DNA of 64,000 bases from Mameliella sp. CS4 (GTDB lineage Bacteria; Pseudomonadota; Alphaproteobacteria; Rhodobacterales; Rhodobacteraceae). Where the stretch lies: positions 44,110 through 108,109 of the forward strand of contig NZ_JAHXRQ010000018.1 of assembly GCF_019392335.1 (NCBI RefSeq), given 5' to 3'. Below are positions 44,403 to 53,470 of the stretch, piece after piece. Numbering within the stretch: the first letter of the stretch is position 1; each line of letters starts with the position of its first letter. The notes beneath the pieces were generated by a model. The model did no database searches. It had not been told where the DNA came from and worked only from the letters and a program-made list of their open reading frames with translations. The position numbers and the translations under genes were made by a program.

Positions 44403-46445
44403 ATGGGAAGGTTTTCGATCCGAATTCAGGTCATGTTGCTGGCATCGGCCTTTATCGTGACACTACTTGTGCTCTCGGTCATTTCATGGACGGTGAAATC
44501 CGAACTCACAGGCAAGCTGTACCAGAACTCCGACATGTTCGCGCAAAGCGGCCTGCTGGACGATATTACCAACAGGATGCAAAGCGCGGAACTGGCGATG
44601 ATGCTCTTCGTGGGCGGTGACGATGTCAAGATGGAGGACATGCGGGCCGAGCTGACCGCCATGGCCGACCGCTTGGCCGAAGTTCCGAACAGCTTTGCCG
44701 ATACCCGCGTGACCGAGGCGCAGCGCCCCGAGATGGCGACACAACTCGCCGGTTTGGCAGAACGAATGGCCGCGCTGGACACCGAGGTCGAGACGCTGGC
44801 CGGGCTGACACTGTTCGACCGCAAGGCCTTTGCCTACAGGGCCATTCTGCCCACGCTGGAGGAAACACGTAGCGAACTGTTGGCAATGACCGATGAACTG
44901 GCCGCGGACGTGACCCAGCTGGAAATCGAGGCGGCCGCCGTCGCCGCAGCCTCTGACATCAAGCAGCTGCTTGGGAATGGGCTGGTGGTGGCGGTTGCGC
45001 TGATCCTGGCCTTCATCTTTGGCAGGTCACTGTCTCTGCCGATTCAGCGCGCCCGCGACGCTGTCGCGCGCCTTGCTCAGCACGACTACGAGGTCGAACT
45101 GTCAGACACCGCGCGCGTGGACGAGGTGGGGATGATCTCGCGCAACCTTGAGGAGTTGAGGGACAAGCTGCAGGCCGCAGATGCTGCCGAAAAACGCATG
45201 ATTGCCGAGAATGGCCGTCGCGTAGACCTGTTCCAGGCCTTCGGCGCCGCGATGAGTCAGTTGCGGAGCGGCGATCTTCAGAATCGTATCGACGAGGAGG
45301 AATGGCGCGATCTCGGGGAGAGCTACGTGCAGCTCTGCGCCGATTTCAACAGTCTGGCCGATACGCTGGACGATCTTGTCGGCTCTCTCCGGCAAAGCGC
45401 CGACGCGGTGACGAGCAACGCCAACGACCTGTCCAGCATGTCCGACGAGATGTCGCGCCGTTCCGAGGTGCAGGCCGCAACGCTGGAGGAATCGGCCGCC
45501 GCGCTCGACGAACTGTCAGCCAGCGTTCAGTCGGCCTCGGCCCGGGCGCAGGACGTCGATACCAAGGTGGTCGAGGGCCGCCGCCGGGCGGAGCAGGGCG
45601 GCGAGGTCATGGCGCGGGCGCTCGAGGCGATGGGGTCGATTGCGAAATCCTCCGAGCAGATCTCGCAGATCATCACCGTCATCGACGACATCGCCTTTCA
45701 GACCAACCTGCTGGCCCTGAACGCGGGGGTCGAAGCGGCACGCGCGGGCGAGAGTGGAAAGGGGTTTTCCGTGGTCGCCTCCGAGGTGCGGGGGCTGGCG
45801 CAACGGGCGTCGGAATCCGCAAGCGAGATCAAGGAACTGGTGACGAACAGCAGCAAGCAGGTGGAAGACGGCGAAAAGCTGGTTCAAGAGACCAGTGAAA
45901 CCCTGACCCATATCGTCCAGAGCGTGACCGAAGTGTCCGAAATGGTTTCCGGTATCGCAATCTCGGCCCGCGACCAGGCCAGTGGCGTGCAGGAAATCAA
46001 CGCCGGTGTGGGCGAGCTGGACAAGGTGACACAGCAGAACGCCGCGATGGTCAGCCAGACCAATGCCGCCAGCCAGCAACTGCGTGTCGAGGCCACGCGC
46101 CTGTCCGACGTGCTGGCTCATTTTTCGGTCCAGGATCTGCCGGATGCCGCGAATTCCTGGGATGAACCAACTGCGGAGGCTTTCACGGCGGAGCACGCCG
46201 ACCCGGAGGCGCAAGGGCCAGAGCATGATCTTGAGGTTCTGCCCCACGATGAGCAGGGCGCCTATGACGACATGATCCCGGATGCGCAAACGCTGGTGCA
46301 TGGCAGCTGGGCCGCCGAAGACCTGGAGCCATCGCCCGTCGAAGTGGAGGTCGCAGAGGTCGACACCTTCGAGCGGGCCGCACCGGAACCGGCTCCGGCC
46401 TATAAGAAGGCGGTTGGTGACGACGCCCAGTGGAAGGATTTCTGA
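44403..46445 (+). CDS. Methyl-accepting chemotaxis protein with C-terminal CheR-type tether
   Basis: The product has 680 residues. TM1 (VMLLASAFIVTLLVLSVISW) and TM2 (GLVVAVALILAFIFG) enclose a ~160-residue periplasmic helical sensor. A HAMP domain follows, then the signalling hairpin containing AFQTNLLALNAGVEAARAGE. The acidic Glu/Asp-rich tail of ~130 residues ends QWKDF, matching the xWxxF pentapeptide used to tether CheR/CheB. The ligand is unknown. It stands alone; no che genes nearby. Confidence 0.9.
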   Translation: MGRFSIRIQVMLLASAFIVTLLVLSVISWTVKSELTGKLYQNSDMFAQSGLLDDITNRMQSAELAMMLFVGGDDVKMEDMRAELTAMADRLAEVPNSFADTRVTEAQRPEMATQLAGLAERMAALDTEVETLAGLTLFDRKAFAYRAILPTLEETRSELLAMTDELAADVTQLEIEAAAVAAASDIKQLLGNGLVVAVALILAFIFGRSLSLPIQRARDAVARLAQHDYEVELSDTARVDEVGMISRNLEELRDKLQAADAAEKRMIAENGRRVDLFQAFGAAMSQLRSGDLQNRIDEEEWRDLGESYVQLCADFNSLADTLDDLVGSLRQSADAVTSNANDLSSMSDEMSRRSEVQAATLEESAAALDELSASVQSASARAQDVDTKVVEGRRRAEQGGEVMARALEAMGSIAKSSEQISQIITVIDDIAFQTNLLALNAGVEAARAGESGKGFSVVASEVRGLAQRASESASEIKELVTNSSKQVEDGEKLVQETSETLTHIVQSVTEVSEMVSGIAISARDQASGVQEINAGVGELDKVTQQNAAMVSQTNAASQQLRVEATRLSDVLAHFSVQDLPDAANSWDEPTAEAFTAEHADPEAQGPEHDLEVLPHDEQGAYDDMIPDAQTLVHGSWAAEDLEPSPVEVEVAEVDTFERAAPEPAPAYKKAVGDDAQWKDF

Positions 46446-46454
46446 GGCGCCTCC

Positions 46455-47558
46455 TCAGCCCCCGATGCGTCCGCCCGCGTCGCCGACCTGACCGCGATGC
46501 AGCAGCAGGTGATCGAGCAGGACACAGGCCATCATCGCTTCGCCCACCGGGACGGCGCGGATGCCCACGCAGGGATCGTGGCGCCCCTTGGTGACGATCT
46601 CGGTCTCTTCGCCGCTCAGGGTGATGGTCTTGCGCGGGGTCAGGATGGATGAGGTCGGCTTGACCGCGAAACGCACGACGATTTCCTGTCCGGTCGAAAT
46701 CCCGCCCAGGATGCCACCCGCGTGGTTGGAACTGTAGACCGGGCCGGTCTCGCCCATGAAGATCTCGTCGGCATTCTGGCTGCCGGTCAGCGCGGCCGAG
46801 GCCATGCCTTCGCCGATCTCGACCCCCTTGACGGCGTTGATCGACATCATCGCCGCGGCCAGGTCGGTATCCAGCTTGCCGTAGACAGGGGCGCCCAGGC
46901 CGGCTGGCGCGTTGCGGGCGACGACCTCGATGATCGCGCCCACGCTTTCGCCCGATTTGCGCAGTCCACTCAGATAATCTGCCCAGTCTTCTGCCGCCTG
47001 CGGGTCCGGGCACCAGAAGGGGTTGGCATCGATCTGGGCATCCTCGAACCGTGCCCGGTCCACGCCATGGTTGCCCATCTGCACCATGTAGCCGCGGATC
47101 TCGATCCCCGGCAGCAGCGTCGTCAGCGCAGCACGGGCCAGCCCGCCGGCGGCCACCCGTGCCGCGGTTTCCCGCGCCGAGGATCGCCCGCCGCCACGAT
47201 AGTCGCGCAACCCGTATTTCTGGAAATAGGTGATGTCGGCGTGTCCGGGGCGGAACTTCTGCGCGATCTCGGAATAGTCCTTGGACCGCTGGTCGGTGTT
47301 CTCGATCATCAGCTGCACCGAGGTGCCAGTGGTCCGCCCTTCGAACACGCCGGAGAGGATCCGAACCGCATCAGGCTCGCGCCGCTGGGTCGTGAACTTG
47401 TTTTGCCCCGGCTTGCGCCTGTCCAGCCAGTGCTGCAGCTGGGCCTCGTCGATCTCGATCCCCGGCGGGCAGCCATCGACCGTGGCTCCCAGAGCCGGCC
47501 CGTGGCTTTCGCCCCAGGTGGTCACACGGAAGAGATGTCCGAATGTGTTCAGGCTCAT
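46455..47558 (-). CDS. aroC: Chorismate synthase
   Basis: AroC makes chorismate from EPSP with reduced FMN, the last shikimate step. The 367-residue protein has the signatures GESHGPALGATVDG, KYGLRDYRGGGRSSARET (FMN/phosphate site) and HAGGILGGISTG. The ATG at 47558 gives MSLNTFGHLF, the usual N-terminus; the frame continues upstream without support. Convergent with the chemoreceptor gene. Confidence 0.96.
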   Translation of the reverse strand: MSLNTFGHLFRVTTWGESHGPALGATVDGCPPGIEIDEAQLQHWLDRRKPGQNKFTTQRREPDAVRILSGVFEGRTTGTSVQLMIENTDQRSKDYSEIAQKFRPGHADITYFQKYGLRDYRGGGRSSARETAARVAAGGLARAALTTLLPGIEIRGYMVQMGNHGVDRARFEDAQIDANPFWCPDPQAAEDWADYLSGLRKSGESVGAIIEVVARNAPAGLGAPVYGKLDTDLAAAMMSINAVKGVEIGEGMASAALTGSQNADEIFMGETGPVYSSNHAGGILGGISTGQEIVVRFAVKPTSSILTPRKTITLSGEETEIVTKGRHDPCVGIRAVPVGEAMMACVLLDHLLLHRGQVGDAGGRIGG

Positions 47559-47614
47559 GGCTGCGTCCCCTTCGTTTCCGCGCGGGATACGCAAGCCGGG
47601 GCGCAAAGCCAAGA

Positions 47615-47788
47615 CTATTCGAGCCCGTCGCGCCGTCTCTGGGCGAATTCACCCACGGCATCCGTCGCGCGATCTACGGCAATAACGATGAAGGTGGAAA
47701 GCCAGAGCGGTATTTCAAAGGCCGCGATCCAGCCGAAACAAAGATAGATGAGCCAGATAAGCCCCAGCTCGAGACATAGAATGATCAA
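47615..47788 (-). CDS. Tiny membrane protein with no clear start codon
   Basis: The open frame encodes two membrane spans (LIILCLELGLIWLIYLCFGW; PLWLSTFIVIAVDRATD) and a basic tail. It runs upstream without ATG/GTG. The TTG used here is 19 bases from a perfect AGGAGG (47808-47813). A TTG at the correct spacing from that AGGAGG is one frame off because of an AAAA run and reaches a stop after five codons. This suggests either a single-base lesion near the start or an unusual start. Confidence 0.45.
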   Translation of the reverse strand: MIILCLELGLIWLIYLCFGWIAAFEIPLWLSTFIVIAVDRATDAVGEFAQRRRDGLE

Positions 47789-47876
47789 ACGCGTTTTCCC
47801 AAAGGCGCCTCCTTTCTCCTGAATTTTCGGGATGATTAATACTTACCATAATACGTTGAAAATATCACGGTTTTTC

Positions 47877-47905
47877 TTGATGTTCCGTTGCGTCGCGACT
47901 AGGGT
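47877..47905 (+). promoter_or_regulatory. Candidate promoter for the thiamine-transport operon
   Basis: TTGATG (47877-47882), 17 bases, TAGGGT (47900-47905). Only a moderate consensus match, but located 6-8 bases before the TPP riboswitch, where the transcript should start. Confidence 0.4.
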
Positions 47906-47910
47906 CCGCC

Positions 47911-48007
47911 CTACCTCGGGGTGGCGGTGCATGAACCGTCTGAGATTTCCGTATGTCGGATCAACCCGTTGAACCTGAACCGGTTAACACCGGCGGAGGG
48001 AAGGTAT
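47911..48007 (+). ncRNA. TPP riboswitch (THI element)
   Basis: The conserved blocks CGGGGTG (47917), CTGAGAT (47940) and GAACCTGAACCGGTTAACAC with CGGCGGAGGGAA appear in the correct order. The closing P1 helix pairs TACCT (47912-47916) with AGGTA (48002-48006). It precedes thiB by 55 bases, so thiamine pyrophosphate should turn the importer operon off, probably by blocking initiation. Confidence 0.96.
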
Positions 48008-48062
48008 GGGCCCGGACACGGGACTCCAATCTTGCCCTCGCGCCGCAATATTGGAGGACTCA

Positions 48063-49049
48063 ATGAAGTCACTTGCCTTCACTGTTGCCGCGGGATGTCT
48101 CAGCGCCGGCCTCGCAATGGCCGAAACGCCTGTCCTGACGGTCTATGCGCCCGATTATTTCGTCTCTGAATGGGGGCCCGGTCCGCGGATCGAGGAACTG
48201 TTCGAGGCGCGCTGCGACTGCGACCTGCAATTCAAACCCGGCGACCTTCTGCCCCGTATCCTGCTGGAAGGGGACCGGACCGAGGCCGACGTCGTGATCG
48301 GCCTGAACACCGATGTGACGAAAAAGGCCCGCGACTCGGGGCTTTTTGCCGAACATGGTGTCGACCTGTCGCCGCTGACCCTGCCGATCGACTGGACGGA
48401 CGAGGTGTTCCTGCCCTTCAACTACGGGCACACTGCCTTTGTCTACGACAGCACCCGCGTGGATGCGCCGCCGGCCAGTTTCGATGCGCTGCTGGAGGCG
48501 CCCGACGATCTGCGGCTGGTGATCCAGGATCCGCGCACCTCGATCTCGGGGCTGGCGCTGGTGCTCTGGGTACAGTCCGTTTACGGCGACAAGGCGCAGG
48601 ACGCCTGGGAGAAGCTGGCGCCCAAGATCGTCACCGTGACCAAGGGTTGGTCCGAATCCTACGGCCTCTTTACCGATGGCGAGGCCGATATGGTGCTGAG
48701 CTACACGACCTCGCCCGCCTATCACATCATCGCCGAAGAGGATGAGACCAAGAAGGCCGCGATCTTCCCCGAGGGGCATTATTTCATGGTCGAACTGGCG
48801 GCCCGATTGGCCACCAGCGACCAACCTGAACTGGCCGGCGAGTTCATGGAATTCATCCTGAGCGAAGATTTCCAGAGCATGATCGCCACGGGCAACTGGT
48901 CGATCCCCGCCGCGCTGGACAGCGCCAAGTGGCCGGAGGGTTTCCAAAAGCTCGACCTGCCGGAAAAGGTGCTTTTCTACTCCGAGGATGAGGCGGCAGA
49001 CCTGCGCGGCGAGGCGATCGAGGCATGGCGCCGCGCGCTCTCGCAATAA
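48063..49049 (+). CDS. thiB: Thiamine ABC transporter substrate-binding protein
   Basis: The product has 328 residues with a signal peptide (MKSLAFTVAAGCLSAGLAMAE). The mature protein begins LTVYAPDYFVSEWGPG, as in ThiB, and has DVVIGLNTDV and the aromatic thiamine-binding segment LSYTTSPAYH. It should bind thiamine or its phosphates in the periplasm. GGAGG precedes the ATG; an upstream in-frame ATG at 48006 lies in the riboswitch and is not the start. The TPP riboswitch fixes the substrate. Confidence 0.94.
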   Translation: MKSLAFTVAAGCLSAGLAMAETPVLTVYAPDYFVSEWGPGPRIEELFEARCDCDLQFKPGDLLPRILLEGDRTEADVVIGLNTDVTKKARDSGLFAEHGVDLSPLTLPIDWTDEVFLPFNYGHTAFVYDSTRVDAPPASFDALLEAPDDLRLVIQDPRTSISGLALVLWVQSVYGDKAQDAWEKLAPKIVTVTKGWSESYGLFTDGEADMVLSYTTSPAYHIIAEEDETKKAAIFPEGHYFMVELAARLATSDQPELAGEFMEFILSEDFQSMIATGNWSIPAALDSAKWPEGFQKLDLPEKVLFYSEDEAADLRGEAIEAWRRALSQ

Positions 49050-50542
49050 CTGCAGCCCTGGCCCTGGCGGCATTGACGCTGGGGCCGGTGGGCGTGGTCC
49101 TGGCCCGTGCCGGGGGCTTTGGCGCCCTTGGCCCTGGCGACTGGCAGGCACTGCGGTTCACCCTGTGGCAAGCCTTTCTGTCGGCCAGCGTCAGCGTTGT
49201 CCTGGCGGTGCCTGTGGCCAAGGCCCTGGCACGGCGGCGCTTTGCTGGGCGCGGGCTGCTGGTGACGCTGCTGGGGGCGCCGTTCATCCTGCCGGTCATC
49301 GTGGCTGTCATGGGGTTGATCGCTGTTTTCGGTCAGGCTGGGCTGGTGAACAGGCTGCTGGGCGCGCTGGGGGGCCCGAACCTTGATATCTACGGGCTGC
49401 ACGGGGTTGTTCTGGCGCATGTCTTCTTCAACCTGCCGCTGGCGGTGAGGATGCTGTTTTCGGCCTGGGCGGCGGTCCCGGCCGAGCATTTCCGGCTGGC
49501 GGCGTCGCTCGGCTTGTCGCCTCGCGCGCAATGGCGGGTCATCGACGCGCCGCTGATCCTGCGCGTGTTGCCGGGGGCTTTTACGGTGATCTTCGTGATC
49601 TGCCTGACCAGCTTTGCGGTTGCGCTGACGCTTGGGGGCGGGCCACGGGCGACAACGGTGGAACTGGCGATCTACCAGGCGATGCGGTTCGATTTCGATC
49701 TTGGCCGCGCGGCGGCGCTGGCGGTGATGCAGCTGGTTCTGGCGCTGGCGGCGGGACTGGTGGCGCTGCGTGTCGCGGGGCAGGCCGGGTTCGGCGCCGG
49801 GCGTGACCGTATCCTGTCGCGCTGGGACGGGCAGGGCGCCCTGGCGCGCGGCTGGGATGCCGCATGGATCGTCGCGGCGGCGCTGTTCCTGTTGGTGCCC
49901 TTGGCGGCGGTTGTCCTGCGCGGTCTGCCGGGGCTTTTTCTGATCACGCCGGACACGCTGCGGGCGGCGGGGCATTCGCTGATGGTTGCGCTGGGCTCGA
50001 CGGCGCTTTGCATGGCCTGGGCCCTGCCATTGTCCACCCGGCGGGGCGAGTTGCTGGCCCTGCCCGCCATCGCGATTTCACCGCTGGTTCTGGGGACGGG
50101 GTTGTTCCTGATCCTGCGCAATTTCGTCAATCCGTTCGACATGGCATTGCCTGTTACGGGTCTGGTCAATGCGCTGATGGCGTTGCCCTTTGCCCTGCGT
50201 ATCCTGCGGCCCGAGGCAGAGGCGGTCACGCGCGACTATGGCCGCCTGCGGGCGAGCCTGCGGATGACGTCCCTGGCCTGGCTGCGGCTGGTCTGGCTGC
50301 CCCGGTTGCGGCGTCCGATGGGCTTTGCCGCCGGGCTGACGGCGGCGTTGGCGATGGGAGACCTGGGCGTGATCGCGCTTTTTGCCGATCCGGACCGGGC
50401 GACCCTACCGCTGCAGGTCTATCGCTTGATGGGATCCTACCAGATGGAGGCAGCGGCCGGCGCGGCGCTGCTGTTGTTGTTTACCAGCCTGGGCTTGTTC
50501 TGGCTGTTCGACCGGGGAGGGCGCCTGGGTGCTGAAACTTGA
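49025..50542 (+). CDS. thiP: Thiamine ABC transporter permease
   Basis: The product has 505 residues with about 12 membrane helices in two halves. Each half has an EAA-type cytosolic loop: HFRLAASLGLSPRAQWRVI and GRLRASLRMTSLAWLRLVW. The fused double permease is typical of ThiP. Overlaps thiB by 25 bases and thiQ by 14. Confidence 0.93.
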   Translation: MAPRALAITAALALAALTLGPVGVVLARAGGFGALGPGDWQALRFTLWQAFLSASVSVVLAVPVAKALARRRFAGRGLLVTLLGAPFILPVIVAVMGLIAVFGQAGLVNRLLGALGGPNLDIYGLHGVVLAHVFFNLPLAVRMLFSAWAAVPAEHFRLAASLGLSPRAQWRVIDAPLILRVLPGAFTVIFVICLTSFAVALTLGGGPRATTVELAIYQAMRFDFDLGRAAALAVMQLVLALAAGLVALRVAGQAGFGAGRDRILSRWDGQGALARGWDAAWIVAAALFLLVPLAAVVLRGLPGLFLITPDTLRAAGHSLMVALGSTALCMAWALPLSTRRGELLALPAIAISPLVLGTGLFLILRNFVNPFDMALPVTGLVNALMALPFALRILRPEAEAVTRDYGRLRASLRMTSLAWLRLVWLPRLRRPMGFAAGLTAALAMGDLGVIALFADPDRATLPLQVYRLMGSYQMEAAAGAALLLLFTSLGLFWLFDRGGRLGAET

Positions 50543-51233
50543 AGACCTGAAAGTGACGATGGACAGCGGCATGCTGCGGGCGAACATGGCGCTGGTTCCG
50601 GGACGCCGCGTGGCGCTGGTCGGGCCCTCTGGCGCGGGCAAGTCCACGCTGCTGGACGCCATCGCCGGTTTCCGGGAGGCAGCAGGCGGGCGCGTGACCT
50701 GGCAGGGGCGCGACCTGACCCATGTGCCGCCACAGGCGCGACCCGTGTCGATCCTGTTCCAGGACAGCAACCTGTTCCCGCACCTGACGCTGGAAAGGAA
50801 CCTGGGCCTTGCCCTGCATCCCGACGGGCGCCGCCCGGATGCCGAGGCGCGTGCGCGGATCGAGGGCGCACTGCGGCGCGTGGGGCTGGACGGGATGGCC
50901 GGACGCAAGCCGGGCACCCTGTCGGGCGGTCAGCAGGGCCGCGCGGCGCTGGCCCGGGTGCTGCTGATGGCGCGTCCGGTGATCTTGCTGGACGAACCCT
51001 TTGCCGCCCTGGGACCCGCGCTGAAACGCGAGATGCTGGACCTTGTGTGTGAGGTCGCCGATAGCCTGGCGGCGCTGGTGGTGATGGTCACGCATGATCC
51101 GCGCGACGCAGAGGGCTTTGCCCATGAGGTCGTGCTGGTGGCGGAGGGGCGGGCACAGGCGCCCGTGGCGTCGGATGCCTTCTTTGCCGATCCCCCGCAG
51201 GCCTTTCGCGATTACATCGGGGTGGCGGGGTAA
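50529..51233 (+). CDS. thiQ: Thiamine ABC transporter ATP-binding protein
   Basis: The product has 234 residues. Walker A GPSGAGKST, Q-loop FQDSNLFPHLT, signature LSGGQQGRAALARVL and Walker B VILLDEPFAALGP are in order. A GTG start overlaps thiP by 14 bases. It powers uptake with ThiBP. The stop TAA lies inside the short repeat at 51223. Confidence 0.93.
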   Translation: MLKLEDLKVTMDSGMLRANMALVPGRRVALVGPSGAGKSTLLDAIAGFREAAGGRVTWQGRDLTHVPPQARPVSILFQDSNLFPHLTLERNLGLALHPDGRRPDAEARARIEGALRRVGLDGMAGRKPGTLSGGQQGRAALARVLLMARPVILLDEPFAALGPALKREMLDLVCEVADSLAALVVMVTHDPRDAEGFAHEVVLVAEGRAQAPVASDAFFADPPQAFRDYIGVAG

Positions 51234-51250
51234 ACCCCGCCCTACGCGAT
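51223..51250. repeat. Short palindromic repeat carrying the thiQ stop codon (copy B)
   Basis: GGCGGGGTAAACCCCGCC followed by CTACGCGATCC nearly duplicates 28317-28346. The palindrome arms encode the last residues of ThiQ and contain its TAA. Confidence 0.5.
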
Positions 51251-51266
51251 CCCTCGCCACAAGAAA

Positions 51267-51293
51267 AAAGCCCCGCCGGATCGGCGGGGCTTT
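51267..51293. terminator. Bidirectional terminator between thiQ and petC
   Basis: AAAGCCCCGCCG and CGGCGGGGCTTT are perfect complements over a GAT loop with A and T tracts on either side. It can end both the thiBPQ and petABC transcripts. Confidence 0.92.
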
Positions 51294-51314
51294 GTCATGT
51301 TCGGCTGGTCCGGA

Positions 51315-52091
51315 TCAGACAGTCGGCTTGCGCTTGATCGGGGCCCAGAGGCGCTTGTTCACCAGGTAGAGCAGCACCGAGAGCACCACCAGGAAGAACA
51401 CGCCGACAAAGCCCGCCTGCTGGCGCTGCATCATCTTGGGTTCCGCGGTCCACATCAGGAACGCGGACACGTCCTGTGCGATGTGGTGCAGCGAGTTGGC
51501 GTGACCATCGTCGAACTCGGTGTCTTCGCCGTAAAGCGGCGGCGCCATCGAGATCCAGCCACCCGGGAAGGCGTGGTTTTCATAGAGGATCGCGCCTGCT
51601 TCGCTCTTCTCCTCGCCGGTGTAGCCGGTGAGCAGCGAGGCGATGTATTCGGCGCCACCCATGCCCTTGAACATCTGGTTGATGCCCAGACCGTAGGGGC
51701 CGTGGAACCCGGCGCGCGCCTTGGCCATCAGCGACAGGTCCGGTGCCCCGGCCGAGGTGTTGGCCGGGAAGTGGTCGGTCGGCTTGGCCGGACGATAGTC
51801 GTCAAGCTCGGGGTCGAAGACCTCGAAGTTGGCGGCATAGGCGATGACCTGCTCTTCGCTGTAGCCCAGCTGTTCGAGGTCACGCAGCGGGACATACTGC
51901 AGGCCGTGGCAGGCCGAGCAGATCTCGGTGTAGACCTTGAGACCGCGCTGCAGCTGGTTCTGGTCCCAGGTGCCGAAGGGTCCTTCGAACGAGAACTTGA
52001 AGTCCTCGACGTGGGCCTCGCCGCCGGCGGCATGAGCGCCACCGGCCAGACCGAAGGCCACGAGGGCCGCGAGGGTGAGTTTCTTGAACAT
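51315..52091 (-). CDS. petC: Cytochrome c1 of the bc1 complex
   Basis: The product has 258 residues with a signal peptide (FKKLTLAALVAFGLAGGAHAA). CSACH (CxxCH) binds haem c; the axial Met lies in the GWISMAPPL segment. A C-terminal membrane anchor reads FVGVFFLVVLSVLLYLV. Third gene of petABC. Confidence 0.96.
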   Translation of the reverse strand: MFKKLTLAALVAFGLAGGAHAAGGEAHVEDFKFSFEGPFGTWDQNQLQRGLKVYTEICSACHGLQYVPLRDLEQLGYSEEQVIAYAANFEVFDPELDDYRPAKPTDHFPANTSAGAPDLSLMAKARAGFHGPYGLGINQMFKGMGGAEYIASLLTGYTGEEKSEAGAILYENHAFPGGWISMAPPLYGEDTEFDDGHANSLHHIAQDVSAFLMWTAEPKMMQRQQAGFVGVFFLVVLSVLLYLVNKRLWAPIKRKPTV

Positions 52092-52111
52092 CTCTTACGG
52101 TCCTTCTTGTC

Positions 52112-53458
52112 TTATTCCGCCGGGGTCGCAGCGCCTGCGCCCTTGGCCTCATCCTTCGGCGGGTAGTGCGCGTCGAAGTCGGCCTCGATGGTGTCGGGCT
52201 GGGCCAGCGGCTTTTCGATGACACCCAAGAGCGGCAGGATCACCAGGAAGTAGGCGAACCAGTAGGCCGAGGCGATCAGCGAGAAGCTGGCATAGGGCTC
52301 TTCCGCGGGCATGGCACCCAGCCACATCAGCGCGAAGAAGTCGATGACCAGCAGCCAGAACCACCACTTGAACATCGGGCGATACCGACCGGACCTCACC
52401 GAGGAAGTGTCGAGCCAGGGCGCCAGAGCCATCACGATGATCGCGCCGAACATCGCCAGCACGCCAAAGAACTTTGCGTCGATGATGCCGCCGGTCACAA
52501 AGGAAGCCAGCTGCACCAGCCAGACGTCCGAGGTGAAGGCCCGCAGGATCGCGTAGAAGGGCAGGAAGTACCATTCCGGGACGATGTGCGCGGGCGTCGC
52601 CAGCGGGTTCGCCTCGATGTAGTTGTCCGGGTGGCCCAGATAGTTCGGCATGAAGCCGACGATGGCAAAGAAGATGGCCAGGATCACGGCCAGCGCCAGC
52701 AGGTCCTTGATCACGTAGTAGGGCCAGAACGGAACGGTGTCCTTCTCGGCCTCGGCCTTGGATCCGCGACGCACCTCGACACCCGTCGGGTTGTTGTTGC
52801 CGGTGGTGTGGAAGGCCCAGATGTGCAGCGCGACCAGCGCCGCGATGACCATCGGCAGCAGGTAGTGCAGCGAGAAGAAGCGGTTCAGCGTGGCGTTGTC
52901 CACCGCCGGTCCGCCCAGCAGCCAGGTCTGGATCGGCTCACCGATGAAGGGGATGGCGCCGAAGAGGCCGGTGATAACCGTCGCACCCCAGAAGGACATC
53001 TGACCCCAGGGCAGAACGTAGCCCATGAAGGCGGTGCCCATCATGCAGAGGTAGATCAGCATGCCGATGATCCATGTCACCTCTCGCGGGGCCTTGTACG
53101 AACCATAGTAGAGGCCGCGGAAGATGTGCGCGTAGACGGCAACAAAGAACAGCGAAGCGCCGTTCATGTGCAGGTAGCGGATGAAGTGACCGCCGTTCAC
53201 GTTGCGCATGATGTGTTCGATCGAGGCAAACGCCAGGTCGACATGCGGCGTGTAGTGCATCACCAGGACAACCCCGGTGGCGATCTGCAGAACGAGGCAG
53301 AACGTCAGGATGATGCCCCAGACCCACATCCAGTTCAGGTTCTTGGGGGTGGGGATCATGATCGTGTCGTAGAGCAGACCGAGGATCGGAAGGCGGCTAT
53401 GCAGCCACTTTTCTCCGCCGGTCTTGGGCTCGTAATGGTCGTGCGGGATTCCAGCCAT
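52112..53458 (-). CDS. petB: Cytochrome b of the bc1 complex
   Basis: The 448-residue integral membrane protein has about eight helices and two haem-b His pairs. The PEWY quinol-oxidation loop reads VPEWYFLPFYAILRAF. N-terminus MAGIPHDHYEPKTGGEKWLH is typical of Rhodobacter-type petB. It transfers electrons from quinol to cytochrome c1 in respiration (and photosynthesis where present). Second gene of petABC. Confidence 0.97.
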   Translation of the reverse strand: MAGIPHDHYEPKTGGEKWLHSRLPILGLLYDTIMIPTPKNLNWMWVWGIILTFCLVLQIATGVVLVMHYTPHVDLAFASIEHIMRNVNGGHFIRYLHMNGASLFFVAVYAHIFRGLYYGSYKAPREVTWIIGMLIYLCMMGTAFMGYVLPWGQMSFWGATVITGLFGAIPFIGEPIQTWLLGGPAVDNATLNRFFSLHYLLPMVIAALVALHIWAFHTTGNNNPTGVEVRRGSKAEAEKDTVPFWPYYVIKDLLALAVILAIFFAIVGFMPNYLGHPDNYIEANPLATPAHIVPEWYFLPFYAILRAFTSDVWLVQLASFVTGGIIDAKFFGVLAMFGAIIVMALAPWLDTSSVRSGRYRPMFKWWFWLLVIDFFALMWLGAMPAEEPYASFSLIASAYWFAYFLVILPLLGVIEKPLAQPDTIEADFDAHYPPKDEAKGAGAATPAE

Positions 53459-53470
53459 GTCTTGTGCTCC

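Noticed and set aside
48006..48062. Upstream ATG in frame with thiB
   Set aside because: It lies inside the 3' end of the TPP riboswitch; the signal peptide and GGAGG select 48063.
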